From NCBI RefSeq assembly GCF_900108455.1, contig NZ_FNWS01000002.1, positions 62,001-126,000 on the forward strand: a DNA stretch of 64,000 bases, in the 5' to 3' direction. The DNA comes from Fructobacillus pseudoficulneus. Lineage in GTDB: Bacteria > Bacillota > Bacilli > Lactobacillales > Lactobacillaceae. Below the pieces are notes generated by a model. That model was not told the DNA's origin and searched no databases. It saw only the letters and a list, made by a program, of their open reading frames with translations. Of this stretch, positions 52,946 to 61,426 are shown in pieces. The position numbers and the translations under genes are program-made. How positions within the stretch are numbered: the first letter of the stretch is position 1; each line of letters begins with the position of its first letter.

Positions 52946-54244
52946 TCAATTAGCGACCAGTTGGTAGGCCCGGTCATGGCTCGTTAGGTCAGCCAAGGTC
53001 TCACCCTCAACCACTACCTGAGAACAACCATTTTCGGCAAAGACAACGGTTGGTACCGGATTACGGTTATAGCGTGAGGCCATTGAGTAGCCATAGGCGC
53101 CGGTATTCAAAACCGCAATGATGTCACCGGGTTTTGTCTGTGGCAGGGCCTGCTCATCAATCAAGACATCCCCTGACTCACAGTACTTACCAACCAAGCG
53201 GACCGTTTCTGCTACCTGGCCGTGCACCTGGTTGGCCAAGACTGCCTGATACTTGGCCTGGTATAGAGCTGGGCGAATATTATCCCCCATGCCCCCATCA
53301 ACGGCTAGGTAATTCCGTACGCCAGGAATATCCTTGCGTGAGCCAACGGTGTATAGGCTGTAACCTGCCGGTCCAGAAATTGAGCGACCGGGCTCAATCC
53401 AGATGGCTGGGCAAGCCAGACCACGTTCAGCACATTGGCGCTGCACACTTTCAATCAGCGCTTGCACCAAGTCTTCTGGTCGGCGGGGCTGGTGCTCATC
53501 CGTATAGGCGATTCCAAAGCCGCCGCCCAAGTCCAAGACTGCTGGCTGGAAGTGCCATGACTGGCAGAGTTCAACCAAACGTTGACCGGCTAATTCAAAG
53601 CCATCTTCTTCAAAGATTTGTGAACCGATGTGTGCTGATAAGCCAAGCAAATCCAAGTATGGATCAGCCTGCGCAATTTCATAGGCTTCTTTAGCTTGGC
53701 CCGATTCCAAATCAAAACCAAACTTTGAGTCAACCTGACCCGTTTGGATGTAGTCATGGGTATGGGCTGAAACACCAGGAACCACCCGGAAAATAATTTG
53801 CTGGGTTTGTTGCCGTTCTGCTAATAGGTCTTGCAACAGGGCCAACTCAACAAAATTATCAACAATAATCGTGCCAACCCCCTGGTCGAGGGCAAAGGCC
53901 AAATCAGCTTGGCTCTTGTTATTGCCATTGTAGGAAACTCGGTCCATTGGGAAGCCGGCGGTGACAGCCGTATAAATTTCACCGGTGGAAACCAAGTCCA
54001 AGTGCAAGCCCTCTTCTGCCACTACTTGGTACATCGCCTGGCAGGCAAAGGCTTTGGAAGCATAGGCAACCGCACCATCCTGATTGGTGTTCGCAAAGGC
54101 TTGCTTGAAGGCCCGCATTTGCTGGCGCATCACCGCAACATCATAGACATAAAGCGGCGTGTTGTATTTTTCGGCCAGGTCGGTGGCTAAGATACCACCA
54201 ATTAGCAACTCATCGTTGTCATTCACCTGCAAATGATCTGGCAT
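52946..54244 (-). CDS. lysA: Diaminopimelate decarboxylase
   Basis: Last step of lysine synthesis, a PLP enzyme. From ATG 54244 it has 432 residues. Seen: YASKAFACQ near residue 60 (PLP Lys), HIGSQI near 205, DLGGGFGIAYT near 238, EPGRSI near 286 and a C-terminal CESGDVL motif near 354 with GAYGYSMAS near 380. I prefer ATG 54244, which has AAAGGAG, over a TTG 24 bases earlier. Needs meso-DAP, hence a DAP epimerase, which is not in this window. Confidence 0.94.
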   Translation of the reverse strand: MPDHLQVNDNDELLIGGILATDLAEKYNTPLYVYDVAVMRQQMRAFKQAFANTNQDGAVAYASKAFACQAMYQVVAEEGLHLDLVSTGEIYTAVTAGFPMDRVSYNGNNKSQADLAFALDQGVGTIIVDNFVELALLQDLLAERQQTQQIIFRVVPGVSAHTHDYIQTGQVDSKFGFDLESGQAKEAYEIAQADPYLDLLGLSAHIGSQIFEEDGFELAGQRLVELCQSWHFQPAVLDLGGGFGIAYTDEHQPRRPEDLVQALIESVQRQCAERGLACPAIWIEPGRSISGPAGYSLYTVGSRKDIPGVRNYLAVDGGMGDNIRPALYQAKYQAVLANQVHGQVAETVRLVGKYCESGDVLIDEQALPQTKPGDIIAVLNTGAYGYSMASRYNRNPVPTVVFAENGCSQVVVEGETLADLTSHDRAYQLVAN

Positions 54245-54315
54245 AATAAAGCTCCTTTTGTTTGTCAAAATAATTTCTGCTGTTTAAAAATATTCATCGT
54301 CTGGTCTGCCCAGAT

Positions 54316-55431
54316 TTAATCAACCAGTTCACGGTTTAACCGCGCTTGGAAACGAATTGTTAACTCCCAGGGGTCGATTTGGCAATAGCGAGAAAAGTCC
54401 CAAATGGTGATTTCCTGGTCGCCGTCTGTCCCAATGAAGGTCACCGGCGTCCCAACTGGCACTGGCTCATCAACGGCAATCATTAACTGATCCATCGCCA
54501 ATTGGCCAATGATTGGGGCTTTCTTACCGTTAACCAAAACTTCAAAGCCTTGGGCTTCACGGGGAAGGCCATCGCCGTAACCAATTGGTAGAGTGGCCAC
54601 CCACTGGTCCTTGGTGGTTTGATAAGTCGCCCCATAAGAAACGCTGGCGCCCTTTGGTAGTTGCTTAATCATTGCGACCGCCGATTGCAGGGTCAAAACC
54701 GGTGCCAAATAGTCATCGGCTCGAATTTCACCGGCCGAAGGTTCAACCCCGTAAACGGACGTTCCGGCCCGAATCACATCGGTGGGGATGGCATCAACCC
54801 GGTAAAGGGCTGCCGCCGAGTTGGCTAAGTGAACCAACGGTGGCATTGTCAGGCCATCGGTTAGTTCATGCCAGGTAGCGACTTGCTGGGTAAAGTAAGT
54901 CGTATCGACATCATCGGCCGTGGCAAAGTGAGTCATGATACTTTGATAGGTCAATTGTTGGAGGTCTTCTTCGAGGTCGGTAATTGCTTGGCTCAGCTCA
55001 TCACGACTCCGAAAACCGATCCGACCCATGCCGGTATCAACCGCCAAATTAACTTGTAACTTTGGCCCACCAATTCGCAACAGCTCATTGGCAGTGGCTA
55101 ACCAGTCGCGGTCAGCAACCGTGGCGATAATTTCATAATCGGCCAGTAGCTGGGCCTGGTCGACCGGTGTCAAGCCCAAAACCAGGATTGGCTGGCAAAA
55201 GCCTGCCTTCCGCAAGGCAATTGCTTCATCCAAGACGGCAACGGCTAACCCATCGGCCCCACCCTCAACGGCTGCTTGGCTCATTTCCAACAAACCAAAA
55301 CCATAAGCATTAGCTTTAACCGTTAAAAAGATGAACTTCGCCTGACTTGACTCACGCATCACTTTTAAGTTTTTGGCAACGGCCGCCTTTGAAATCAAAA
55401 TGCGACTGGGACGGTGAGTAGCGACTACCAT
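54316..55431 (-). CDS. alr: Alanine racemase
   Basis: Interconverts L- and D-alanine for peptidoglycan; PLP-dependent. From ATG 55431 it has 371 residues. Seen are the PLP motif FLTVKANAYGFG near residue 33 (Lys), HFATADD near 157, the SVYGVEPSAGE region near 226 and the SYGATYQT segment near 261 with the catalytic Tyr, then the GYGDGLPRE loop near 284 and MDQLMI near 316. GGAGG lies just before the ATG. It is the first gene after the lysine riboswitch, so its transcript is expected to be lysine-sensitive. Confidence 0.93.
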   Translation of the reverse strand: MVVATHRPSRILISKAAVAKNLKVMRESSQAKFIFLTVKANAYGFGLLEMSQAAVEGGADGLAVAVLDEAIALRKAGFCQPILVLGLTPVDQAQLLADYEIIATVADRDWLATANELLRIGGPKLQVNLAVDTGMGRIGFRSRDELSQAITDLEEDLQQLTYQSIMTHFATADDVDTTYFTQQVATWHELTDGLTMPPLVHLANSAAALYRVDAIPTDVIRAGTSVYGVEPSAGEIRADDYLAPVLTLQSAVAMIKQLPKGASVSYGATYQTTKDQWVATLPIGYGDGLPREAQGFEVLVNGKKAPIIGQLAMDQLMIAVDEPVPVGTPVTFIGTDGDQEITIWDFSRYCQIDPWELTIRFQARLNRELVD

Positions 55432-55449
55432 AATGGCCTCCTTAGGCAA

Positions 55450-55496
55450 TAAAAAAAATCCAAGCAACGGGGGTTCTTCGCCCTGTTACTTGGATT
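55450..55496 (-). terminator. Intrinsic terminator of the lysine riboswitch
   Basis: AATCCAAG (55457-55464) pairs with CTTGGATT (55489-55496), with a GGG/CCC inner stem, then eight T on the minus strand. It is the expression platform that would stop transcription before alr when lysine is bound. Confidence 0.88.
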
Positions 55497-55519
55497 ATTG
55501 TCTAAAAATAGTCACAAAA

Positions 55520-55675
55520 AAACAGTTGAATAGCTCCCCGCTGCGCTTGCAGCGACAGTCCAATAGCTCTTAACTATTGGCCCAGCAAGATGGCTTTGAC
55601 CCCATCAAACTTCGGCAACCGCCCCTTTCACTAACACGCGGTTAGTTACTCTTGTTGGTTGCGACCTCTATTACT
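55520..55675 (-). ncRNA. Lysine riboswitch (L-box)
   Basis: On the minus strand the leader shows the conserved lysine-aptamer pieces in order: AGAGGTCGCAACC, then AAGAGTA, GAAAGGGGCGGTTGCCGAAG, a GCTGGG segment, a TTGGACTGTC segment and a GGGGAGC closing part. Order, spacing and the following terminator fit the L-box. It is placed between a strong promoter and alr, so lysine should lower expression of the whole operon. Boundaries are approximate. Confidence 0.9.
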
Positions 55676-55690
55676 TATTAAGTTGTCATT

Positions 55691-55719
55691 AATATACATG
55701 AGAAACTTTCTCATGTCAA
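55691..55719 (-). promoter_or_regulatory. Promoter of the alr-lysine operon with a palindromic spacer
   Basis: TTGACA (55714-55719), exactly 17 bases, TATATT (55691-55696). The spacer and its edges form a perfect inverted repeat, CATGAGAAA-C-TTTCTCATG (55697-55715), which is a candidate operator between the two promoter boxes. A second inverted repeat TGTCAA-N5-TTGACA (55714-55730) overlaps the -35. Confidence 0.85.
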
Positions 55720-55751
55720 CAAAATTGACAAATATTTTCCAGCCCTAACAG

Positions 55752-55780
55752 AAAAAGGCAGCCAAAATGGCTGTCTTTTT
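55752..55780 (-). terminator. Terminator after the DinG-like gene
   Basis: AAAAAG-GCAGCCA with TGGCTG-TCTTTTT; loop of three A. Followed by T run on the minus strand. Confidence 0.75.
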
Positions 55781-55786
55781 TCTTAA

Positions 55787-58210
55787 TTATTCAATATATT
55801 TTTGGTAAAAGTTCGCTTTTATACGCTTGCGCCGGTTATTAACGACTTCCAACTGGTTGGCTAACGCTTTAACTTGTCCTTGGTTAAAAGAGCCAAGTAA
55901 AACGGAACCGCTTTGCTTTTGCAAAGCCACCAATAACGGTGCCAGGCTTTTCACATCAATAAACCGATGCGCTTGCGAAATCAACGCAATCGGCGGTGCT
56001 TGCAAGTTTTGTTGCCAGATTGCCGACAAGTAATCTGGCAAGACAATCAGAATTGATTGGTCTTCCAAGGCACTTTGTCGGGCCGCTTTCGCTAGTGGTG
56101 CCGAACTGTCTTGCGCATAAATGACATAGTCATCGCCGTATTTGTCCGACAACTTATAGTACCAGTGGCGTAAAGCCGCCAGGTCCTCAACGATTACGAC
56201 CATCCGTTTCATCCCCGCTTCCACCAGTAATTCGATCTGCCGTTCTTCCGTTCGACTGGTCGTGACCACGGTTGGCAGGCGTTGGTCGGCACTGTCTTCA
56301 ATGGCATTCTTTTCGGGTAGGAGCGCATTTGGCGTCTGGGCCAAAAAGTGTGACAGTTCATCTGGCAAATAAGAAGAAACCACCAAGACCTTATCAACCT
56401 GTTTCAAGAAGTACTTTTGATAAAGTAGGTCCGTTTTGACCGAGAAGACCAAGCTTTGAACGGCTGGTTCCTTTTGAATTTCCCAATTCAAATTGGCCAG
56501 GTATTCCTGGTGCGCTGACAACCACGCCACCTTATCAAGTTGGGCCTGCAGTTCCGGCTGTACCATCTTATGGTTAAAGTCCGCCTGATCGGCCAAGGCA
56601 ACAATGTCTAGTAAGCGATTTAAGACTGCCTTAGCGGCCTTGAGTAGGCCAACATTCAGCTGATGGCGGTCAATCTTATTGCTGGCTTCTTCCCAATTAT
56701 GCAAAGCGACTTTCCACTGTCCCTGCACCTTTTTGGGCAAGGCACTGGCTTGATCGGCTAAGCGGGCCACTTGGTCTTGATAAAAACTGAGTGGCAAGGT
56801 GAGGCCAAAGCCCTCTTGAATCGCCGTTAGTAGGCCAATCGGCTTTTCCAAGATGGCCACCGGTCGGTCCTTTTTACCACTTTTTGCCTGTAGTTCTTCA
56901 CCGTTGGCAAAGAAGGCCGCAAAGGGCATCAAGACGACATCGGCCGCAATCGCCCGCTGCCATGCTTCTTGGAAGTACTTCCCAGTTTGGTCCGACCGGA
57001 CTAAACTCAGGGCTGGCTGGTTTTGAATGCCTCGGGGCAACTCGACCAAGGCCTTTTCATGACTTTCACTGAGCCAAACCACGATGCGTGCCTGCCAAAA
57101 GGTCCCCCCGTCTTTCTTGGCCAGCCGTAGGCTGTCTTGAAATTTAACGGGGTCCAAATAATCTTGAGGCGAATAAAGCAAAGACACTGCCAACTTCTGC
57201 CTTGGCAAGACCTGTTGTAAGTCGGCAATTTGTTCGGCTTGGTGCCTGAGCAAACCAACATCGTGGGCCAAGAGATAAGTGGCCTGTGACCGTTTCTGGT
57301 AAAACAAGGGGAAAAGATAAGAGATGGTCTTTGGTACCTTAGCCGGGGTTAAGAGCTGATAAACCGTGCGTTTGCGCTGGGCCAAGAATCGCTGCACTTG
57401 GTTCATCACTTCCGCCTGGTCATCTTCAACCTGGTAAGCTGGGCCCAGTGCTTGATTTTTGGCCGCTGCGCTTTCTGGGTAGGCTTGGTCTGTAGCCCCG
57501 TCAGGAGTACTTGCTTGCTGTTGGTTTAACTTCAACTCGCTTAAGCGGGAATCCTGCCCGGCGCCAATCCCCAGATTTTCAAAACTTTGATTGGATGGTC
57601 GTTCCGAAACGGCCATAGCCAAGAATTCTTGGCTCTGCCGTAACAGACCCCAGTCGATGCTGGTCAACGTTTTCTTTGTCTTTTCCGGCAGCGACTGCGC
57701 CTTTTGCCACAAGGACAAGAGCAAGTAGGCGGTGGCCTCGGCGTCCGCATTGGCCCGATGAGCCTGTGTTAAGGGCAAGTTCAAGTACTTGGTCAAATCA
57801 GAAAGACGGTAACCCGGCGCCGTTGGGTACAAAATTTGTGCCAATTGCACCGTATCAATGGCTACCAAATCCAATTTCGGCAAACCGACCCGGACAAATT
57901 CAGCGTTCAAATACGGATAGTCAAAATTGACGTTATGAGCGACAAAAACCTGCCCTTTTAACAGCGCCTGCAAAGATGGGGCGATTTCTTCAAAGTAAGG
58001 AGCATCGCGGACATCCTTTGGTGAGATATGCGTCAGCTGTTGGATGCGCTTATCAATCGGTTGGCCCGGGTTCACAAAGGAATCGAAGTGCTCAACGATT
58101 TTTTTATTTTTTACAAAGGTCATCCCGATTTGAATAATCCGGCCACCTTTTTCAACGGATGGCTGGGTTGTTTCCAAATCGACAATCACAAAGGCGGCTG
58201 ATTTTTTCAT
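55787..58210 (-). CDS. dinG: DinG-like protein: active-looking 3'-5' exonuclease, degenerate helicase domain
   Basis: From ATG 58210 it has 807 residues. Residues 1-165 form a DnaQ-type DEDDh exonuclease with all four acidic residues: DLETT (D11, E13), HNVNFDYPY (D97) and HRANADAEAT (H151, D156). The rest follows the Gram-positive DinG fold, but the Walker A motif reads TPAKVPKT (288-295), without the GxGKT glycines, and the DEAH motif reads LEKP (454-457). No FeS cysteines are present. So ATP hydrolysis is unlikely. In S. aureus the DinG homologue is an exonuclease without helicase action, which fits. Start ATG has AAAGGAG five bases before it. Confidence 0.85.
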   Translation of the reverse strand: MKKSAAFVIVDLETTQPSVEKGGRIIQIGMTFVKNKKIVEHFDSFVNPGQPIDKRIQQLTHISPKDVRDAPYFEEIAPSLQALLKGQVFVAHNVNFDYPYLNAEFVRVGLPKLDLVAIDTVQLAQILYPTAPGYRLSDLTKYLNLPLTQAHRANADAEATAYLLLSLWQKAQSLPEKTKKTLTSIDWGLLRQSQEFLAMAVSERPSNQSFENLGIGAGQDSRLSELKLNQQQASTPDGATDQAYPESAAAKNQALGPAYQVEDDQAEVMNQVQRFLAQRKRTVYQLLTPAKVPKTISYLFPLFYQKRSQATYLLAHDVGLLRHQAEQIADLQQVLPRQKLAVSLLYSPQDYLDPVKFQDSLRLAKKDGGTFWQARIVVWLSESHEKALVELPRGIQNQPALSLVRSDQTGKYFQEAWQRAIAADVVLMPFAAFFANGEELQAKSGKKDRPVAILEKPIGLLTAIQEGFGLTLPLSFYQDQVARLADQASALPKKVQGQWKVALHNWEEASNKIDRHQLNVGLLKAAKAVLNRLLDIVALADQADFNHKMVQPELQAQLDKVAWLSAHQEYLANLNWEIQKEPAVQSLVFSVKTDLLYQKYFLKQVDKVLVVSSYLPDELSHFLAQTPNALLPEKNAIEDSADQRLPTVVTTSRTEERQIELLVEAGMKRMVVIVEDLAALRHWYYKLSDKYGDDYVIYAQDSSAPLAKAARQSALEDQSILIVLPDYLSAIWQQNLQAPPIALISQAHRFIDVKSLAPLLVALQKQSGSVLLGSFNQGQVKALANQLEVVNNRRKRIKANFYQKYIE

Positions 58211-58304
58211 CAGGACTCCTTTCACGTTTCATTGAGATTAGGACACAAAAGAAAACTTTTCATTACTTTCAGCTCTTTTTTATCCCTTTCTTTTCCCAGT
58301 TATT

Positions 58305-58333
58305 TTACACTACTTAGGCTTCTGCGGTACAAT
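58305..58333 (+). promoter_or_regulatory. Promoter of the mevalonate cluster
   Basis: TTACAC (58305-58310), 17 bases, TACAAT (58328-58333), about 27 bases before the first start codon. Confidence 0.5.
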
Positions 58334-58359
58334 ATTAGCAGTTATTGGAGTCATTTACT

Positions 58360-59298
58360 ATGGAAAAAAAGACAGTCGGCTACGGCCATTCACATGCCAA
58401 AGCCATTCTAATCGGGGACCACGCCGTTGTTTACCAACAACCGGCCGTGGCAATCCCCCTTTTAAACTTACAAATTACCGCTAGCATTCAAACTTTGACA
58501 ACCGGTCAAACGATTATTTTAGCAGAACAAGCCTACGATCTTTCAGACCTTGGCGCTGATTTAGAAGGCCTACGCCAACTAATCATCGCCCTCTTAACTG
58601 ATTTAACAGGTGCAAAGCAAAGTTTTCTACTTGAAATTAATTCGGTCATCCCCCAAGAACGCGGTTTTGGTGCCTCGGCGGCCCTCGCTACCGCCGTTAC
58701 CCGGGCCTTTTTTGATTGGACTAACCAAGATCTTAGTCAAGAACAACTGGCTCACTACACTGATTTGGCGGAAGACATCTCCCATGGTTCCCCATCCGGT
58801 ATCGATGCCGCCACAGTCTCATCAACAGAGCCCGTGTGGTTCCACCACCATCAGACAGAGCCCTTTGCGACCAATTTGGAGGCCACTTTAGTTTTGGCCG
58901 ATACCGGCGTTCGCGGCCAAACGGTGCGCGCCGTCAACATCGTCAAAGATCAATTAAAGAAAAACTACGATGTAACCTGGCAGGCAATCAACCACCTTGG
59001 CGAACTGGCCTTTACGGTCAAGGAATCCCTCGCTAACAATGACCCAGACACTTTGGGAAAGCTTTTCACCCAGGCACACCATGACTTGCAGACTTTACAA
59101 GTTTCCCATCCCAAATTAGACACCCTGGTTAACGCCGCCTTAGAGGCCGGTGCCCTTGGTGCTAAGCTAACCGGATCGGGAATTGGCGGGGCAATGTTTG
59201 CCTTGGCCAAGAACAACGACCAGGCCCTAGCTATCGCCGAAAAGCTCCAAGAAGCCGGTGCGCGTGAAACTTGGATTGAGCCCCTCACCGCTGATTAA
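58360..59298 (+). CDS. mvk: Mevalonate kinase
   Basis: Phosphorylates mevalonate, the first kinase of the isoprenoid route. From ATG 58360 it has 312 residues. GHMP kinase motifs: KAILIGDHAVVYQQPA near residue 14 (motif 1), ERGFGASAALATAV near 101 (ATP loop, GxGxSSA-like), and TGSGIGGAMFAL near 270 (motif 3). The start has GGAG nine bases before it; a TTG 15 bases upstream is less likely. First of four genes in the usual LAB order. Confidence 0.93.
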   Translation: MEKKTVGYGHSHAKAILIGDHAVVYQQPAVAIPLLNLQITASIQTLTTGQTIILAEQAYDLSDLGADLEGLRQLIIALLTDLTGAKQSFLLEINSVIPQERGFGASAALATAVTRAFFDWTNQDLSQEQLAHYTDLAEDISHGSPSGIDAATVSSTEPVWFHHHQTEPFATNLEATLVLADTGVRGQTVRAVNIVKDQLKKNYDVTWQAINHLGELAFTVKESLANNDPDTLGKLFTQAHHDLQTLQVSHPKLDTLVNAALEAGALGAKLTGSGIGGAMFALAKNNDQALAIAEKLQEAGARETWIEPLTAD

Positions 59299-59364
59299 TC
59301 GCCGCCAAACTGACGGATGCACCTTTCAATTAACCAAAACTACCCCCACTAAAGGATAACCGCT

Positions 59365-60330
59365 ATGAATGACAAAACGGCAACCGCCAAAGCCCATACC
59401 AATATCGCGCTAATTAAGTACTGGGGAAAAAAGGACCGGGAATTAAACTTACCCACGACTTCTTCTCTTTCATTGACGCTCAATGAATTTTACACCATTA
59501 CGGCCGTCACTGAGGGTAAGGAAGACACCCTGTTGATTAACAACATGATGCAAGACCCCAAGCGAATCCATCAGTTTCTCGATTTCCTACGGCAAAACGT
59601 TGGGGACTTTCCTCCTTTGACCGTGATTTCGCGTAACATGGTGCCAACTTCGGCTGGTTTGGCCTCTTCGGCCTCATCCTTTGCGGCGTTGACCGCTGCC
59701 GTCGCTAAGTACAACGACTGGGATTTATCCGAAAAAGAATTATCACGCTTGGCCCGCCGTGGTTCAGGATCGGCCACTCGGTCGTTTTTCCCGGGCTTTG
59801 CCGTCTGGCATGAAGGGACTGACGATGAATCGTCTTTCGCCGAAGCCCTGCCAGCCACTGATTTGCCAATCGCCCTCGTCGTTTGTGAAATCGCTGGGAC
59901 CGTCAAAAAGGTTTCTTCTTCTGACGGGATGATGCGCGCCATGACCTCACCAAATTATGCTGCCTGGGTCGAAGAATCCAAGCAACAATTTGAAGAAATG
60001 CAGGCCGCCATTGCCGCTAAGGACCTAGCCAAAATCGGTGAATTAGCCGAAAAGAACGCGCTGGACATGCACGCCTTGAATTTGACGGCCACTGACCGTC
60101 GTTTTACTTACTTCAACCAAATGACCCAAGACATCTTGGCTAAGGTCAAAGAACTGCGCCAAGCAGGATTCTTAGCCTATGCGACTTTGGATGCTGGGCC
60201 AAACGTTAAAATTATTACTAGCCAAGACCAGGCAGAAACAATCCAGGCCAAGCTTAAGGAAGCCTTTCCAAAGTTGCGCTTAGAAATCGCCACCCCAGGT
60301 CCTGGCTTTAGCTACATCAAGGAAGACTAA
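59365..60330 (+). CDS. mvaD: Diphosphomevalonate decarboxylase
   Basis: Makes isopentenyl diphosphate from mevalonate-5-diphosphate with ATP. The 321-residue protein has the family N-terminus AHTNIALIKYWGK (residues 10-22), PTTSSLSLTL near 30, SAGLASSASSFAALT near 95 (ATP loop), the GSGSATRSFFPGFAVW motif near 133 and DAGPN near 276. AAAGGA before the ATG; only three bases separate its stop from the next gene. Confidence 0.95.
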   Translation: MNDKTATAKAHTNIALIKYWGKKDRELNLPTTSSLSLTLNEFYTITAVTEGKEDTLLINNMMQDPKRIHQFLDFLRQNVGDFPPLTVISRNMVPTSAGLASSASSFAALTAAVAKYNDWDLSEKELSRLARRGSGSATRSFFPGFAVWHEGTDDESSFAEALPATDLPIALVVCEIAGTVKKVSSSDGMMRAMTSPNYAAWVEESKQQFEEMQAAIAAKDLAKIGELAEKNALDMHALNLTATDRRFTYFNQMTQDILAKVKELRQAGFLAYATLDAGPNVKIITSQDQAETIQAKLKEAFPKLRLEIATPGPGFSYIKED

Positions 60331-60333
60331 TTC

Positions 60334-61404
60334 GTGACCACCACCGAACTGACAATCCCGGGTAAACTCTTTTTAGCCGGGGAATATGCGGTAACCAGAC
60401 CGGGGCAACCCGCGATTTTAGCAGCGATTGACCAGGGGATGACCCTAACGGTATCTAGCAGCGCAAGCCTAGCCGTCGGTCAAGTGCAAATCGAATCCGA
60501 TGCCATCGACACCCCGCTGCTCTTTTCCTGGGAAGACTTCAAAGCATTGGTCCAAACCCCAGCCAGCCAAGTGCAAAAAACGAGCTGGTCCTATGTTCAA
60601 ATCGCCTGTGCCCTCTTTTACCAGGAGCACCCGCTGCTCAACTTACAGGTCACACCCGGCTTGTCGATTAAAATTCAGTCACAAATGCGCGGTGAGGAAG
60701 GCAAATTAGGACTGGGCTCCTCTGCGGCCGTTACCGTTGGGACCATTAAGGGCTTGGCCCAGTACTATGGCTGCCAAGACAGTCCACTAGCCTTATTCCA
60801 GCAGGCCGCCTTTGCCCATTACTATGTCCAGGGGTCAGGTTCCTTGGGGGATGCCGCTTCGGCGACCTATACCGGCGTGATTGCCTACCAAGCACCAGCC
60901 TGGCTGGGTCAAGTTGACCAGACGACGCTCACCTTAGCCGACTTTAGCCACTTGGATTGGGACCAACTAAAAATTACCCCAATTAACTGGCCGGAAAACT
61001 GGCAACTCGCCATCGTAGCAACGTTTAGCCCAGCTTCCACTCAAAAGGCCTTAGCCAAAAATTTCTGGTCGGATTCCTTTGCCCAAGAATCGCAAAGGAT
61101 CATGGGTCAGGTCCAAAAGGCCATTCACACGACCAACTATCCGAGTCTTAAGGATAGCTTGCAGGCCAACCAGGACCTCCTGGGGGCCAATTTGCCAGCC
61201 GGTTACTTAACCAAAGCGCTGGCCGCCTTTTTAACGATTTTAGATCAAGAGCCACTAGCCGGTAAGGTTTCTGGTGCCGGTTTTGGCGACAACGGTTTCG
61301 TGGTCTTCACCGACCAGGACCAAATCGAAGCCTTTTCCAAGGCAATTCAGCCGATCGACTTGCACCTAATCCTGCCGCGAATATACCGCGACAGTCATTT
61401 CTAA
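60334..61404 (+). CDS. mvaK2: Phosphomevalonate kinase
   Basis: Second kinase of the pathway. The 356-residue GHMP kinase has GKLFLAGEYAVTRPGQPAIL near residue 10, KLGLGSSAAVTVGTIKG near 123 and KVSGAGFGDNGFV near 308. Start is GTG with AAGGAAG in the end of mvaD. Three bases after mvaD, so co-translated. It uses the classical mevalonate route, not the archaeal-type variation. Confidence 0.94.
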   Translation: MTTTELTIPGKLFLAGEYAVTRPGQPAILAAIDQGMTLTVSSSASLAVGQVQIESDAIDTPLLFSWEDFKALVQTPASQVQKTSWSYVQIACALFYQEHPLLNLQVTPGLSIKIQSQMRGEEGKLGLGSSAAVTVGTIKGLAQYYGCQDSPLALFQQAAFAHYYVQGSGSLGDAASATYTGVIAYQAPAWLGQVDQTTLTLADFSHLDWDQLKITPINWPENWQLAIVATFSPASTQKALAKNFWSDSFAQESQRIMGQVQKAIHTTNYPSLKDSLQANQDLLGANLPAGYLTKALAAFLTILDQEPLAGKVSGAGFGDNGFVVFTDQDQIEAFSKAIQPIDLHLILPRIYRDSHF

Positions 61405-61426
61405 GCACCTCATTTCAGGAAAAACT

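Noticed and set aside
53134-53694. Plus-strand open frame opposite lysA
   Set aside because: Antisense shadow with Pro/Arg/His-rich composition typical of reverse-strand reading of GC-richer genes.
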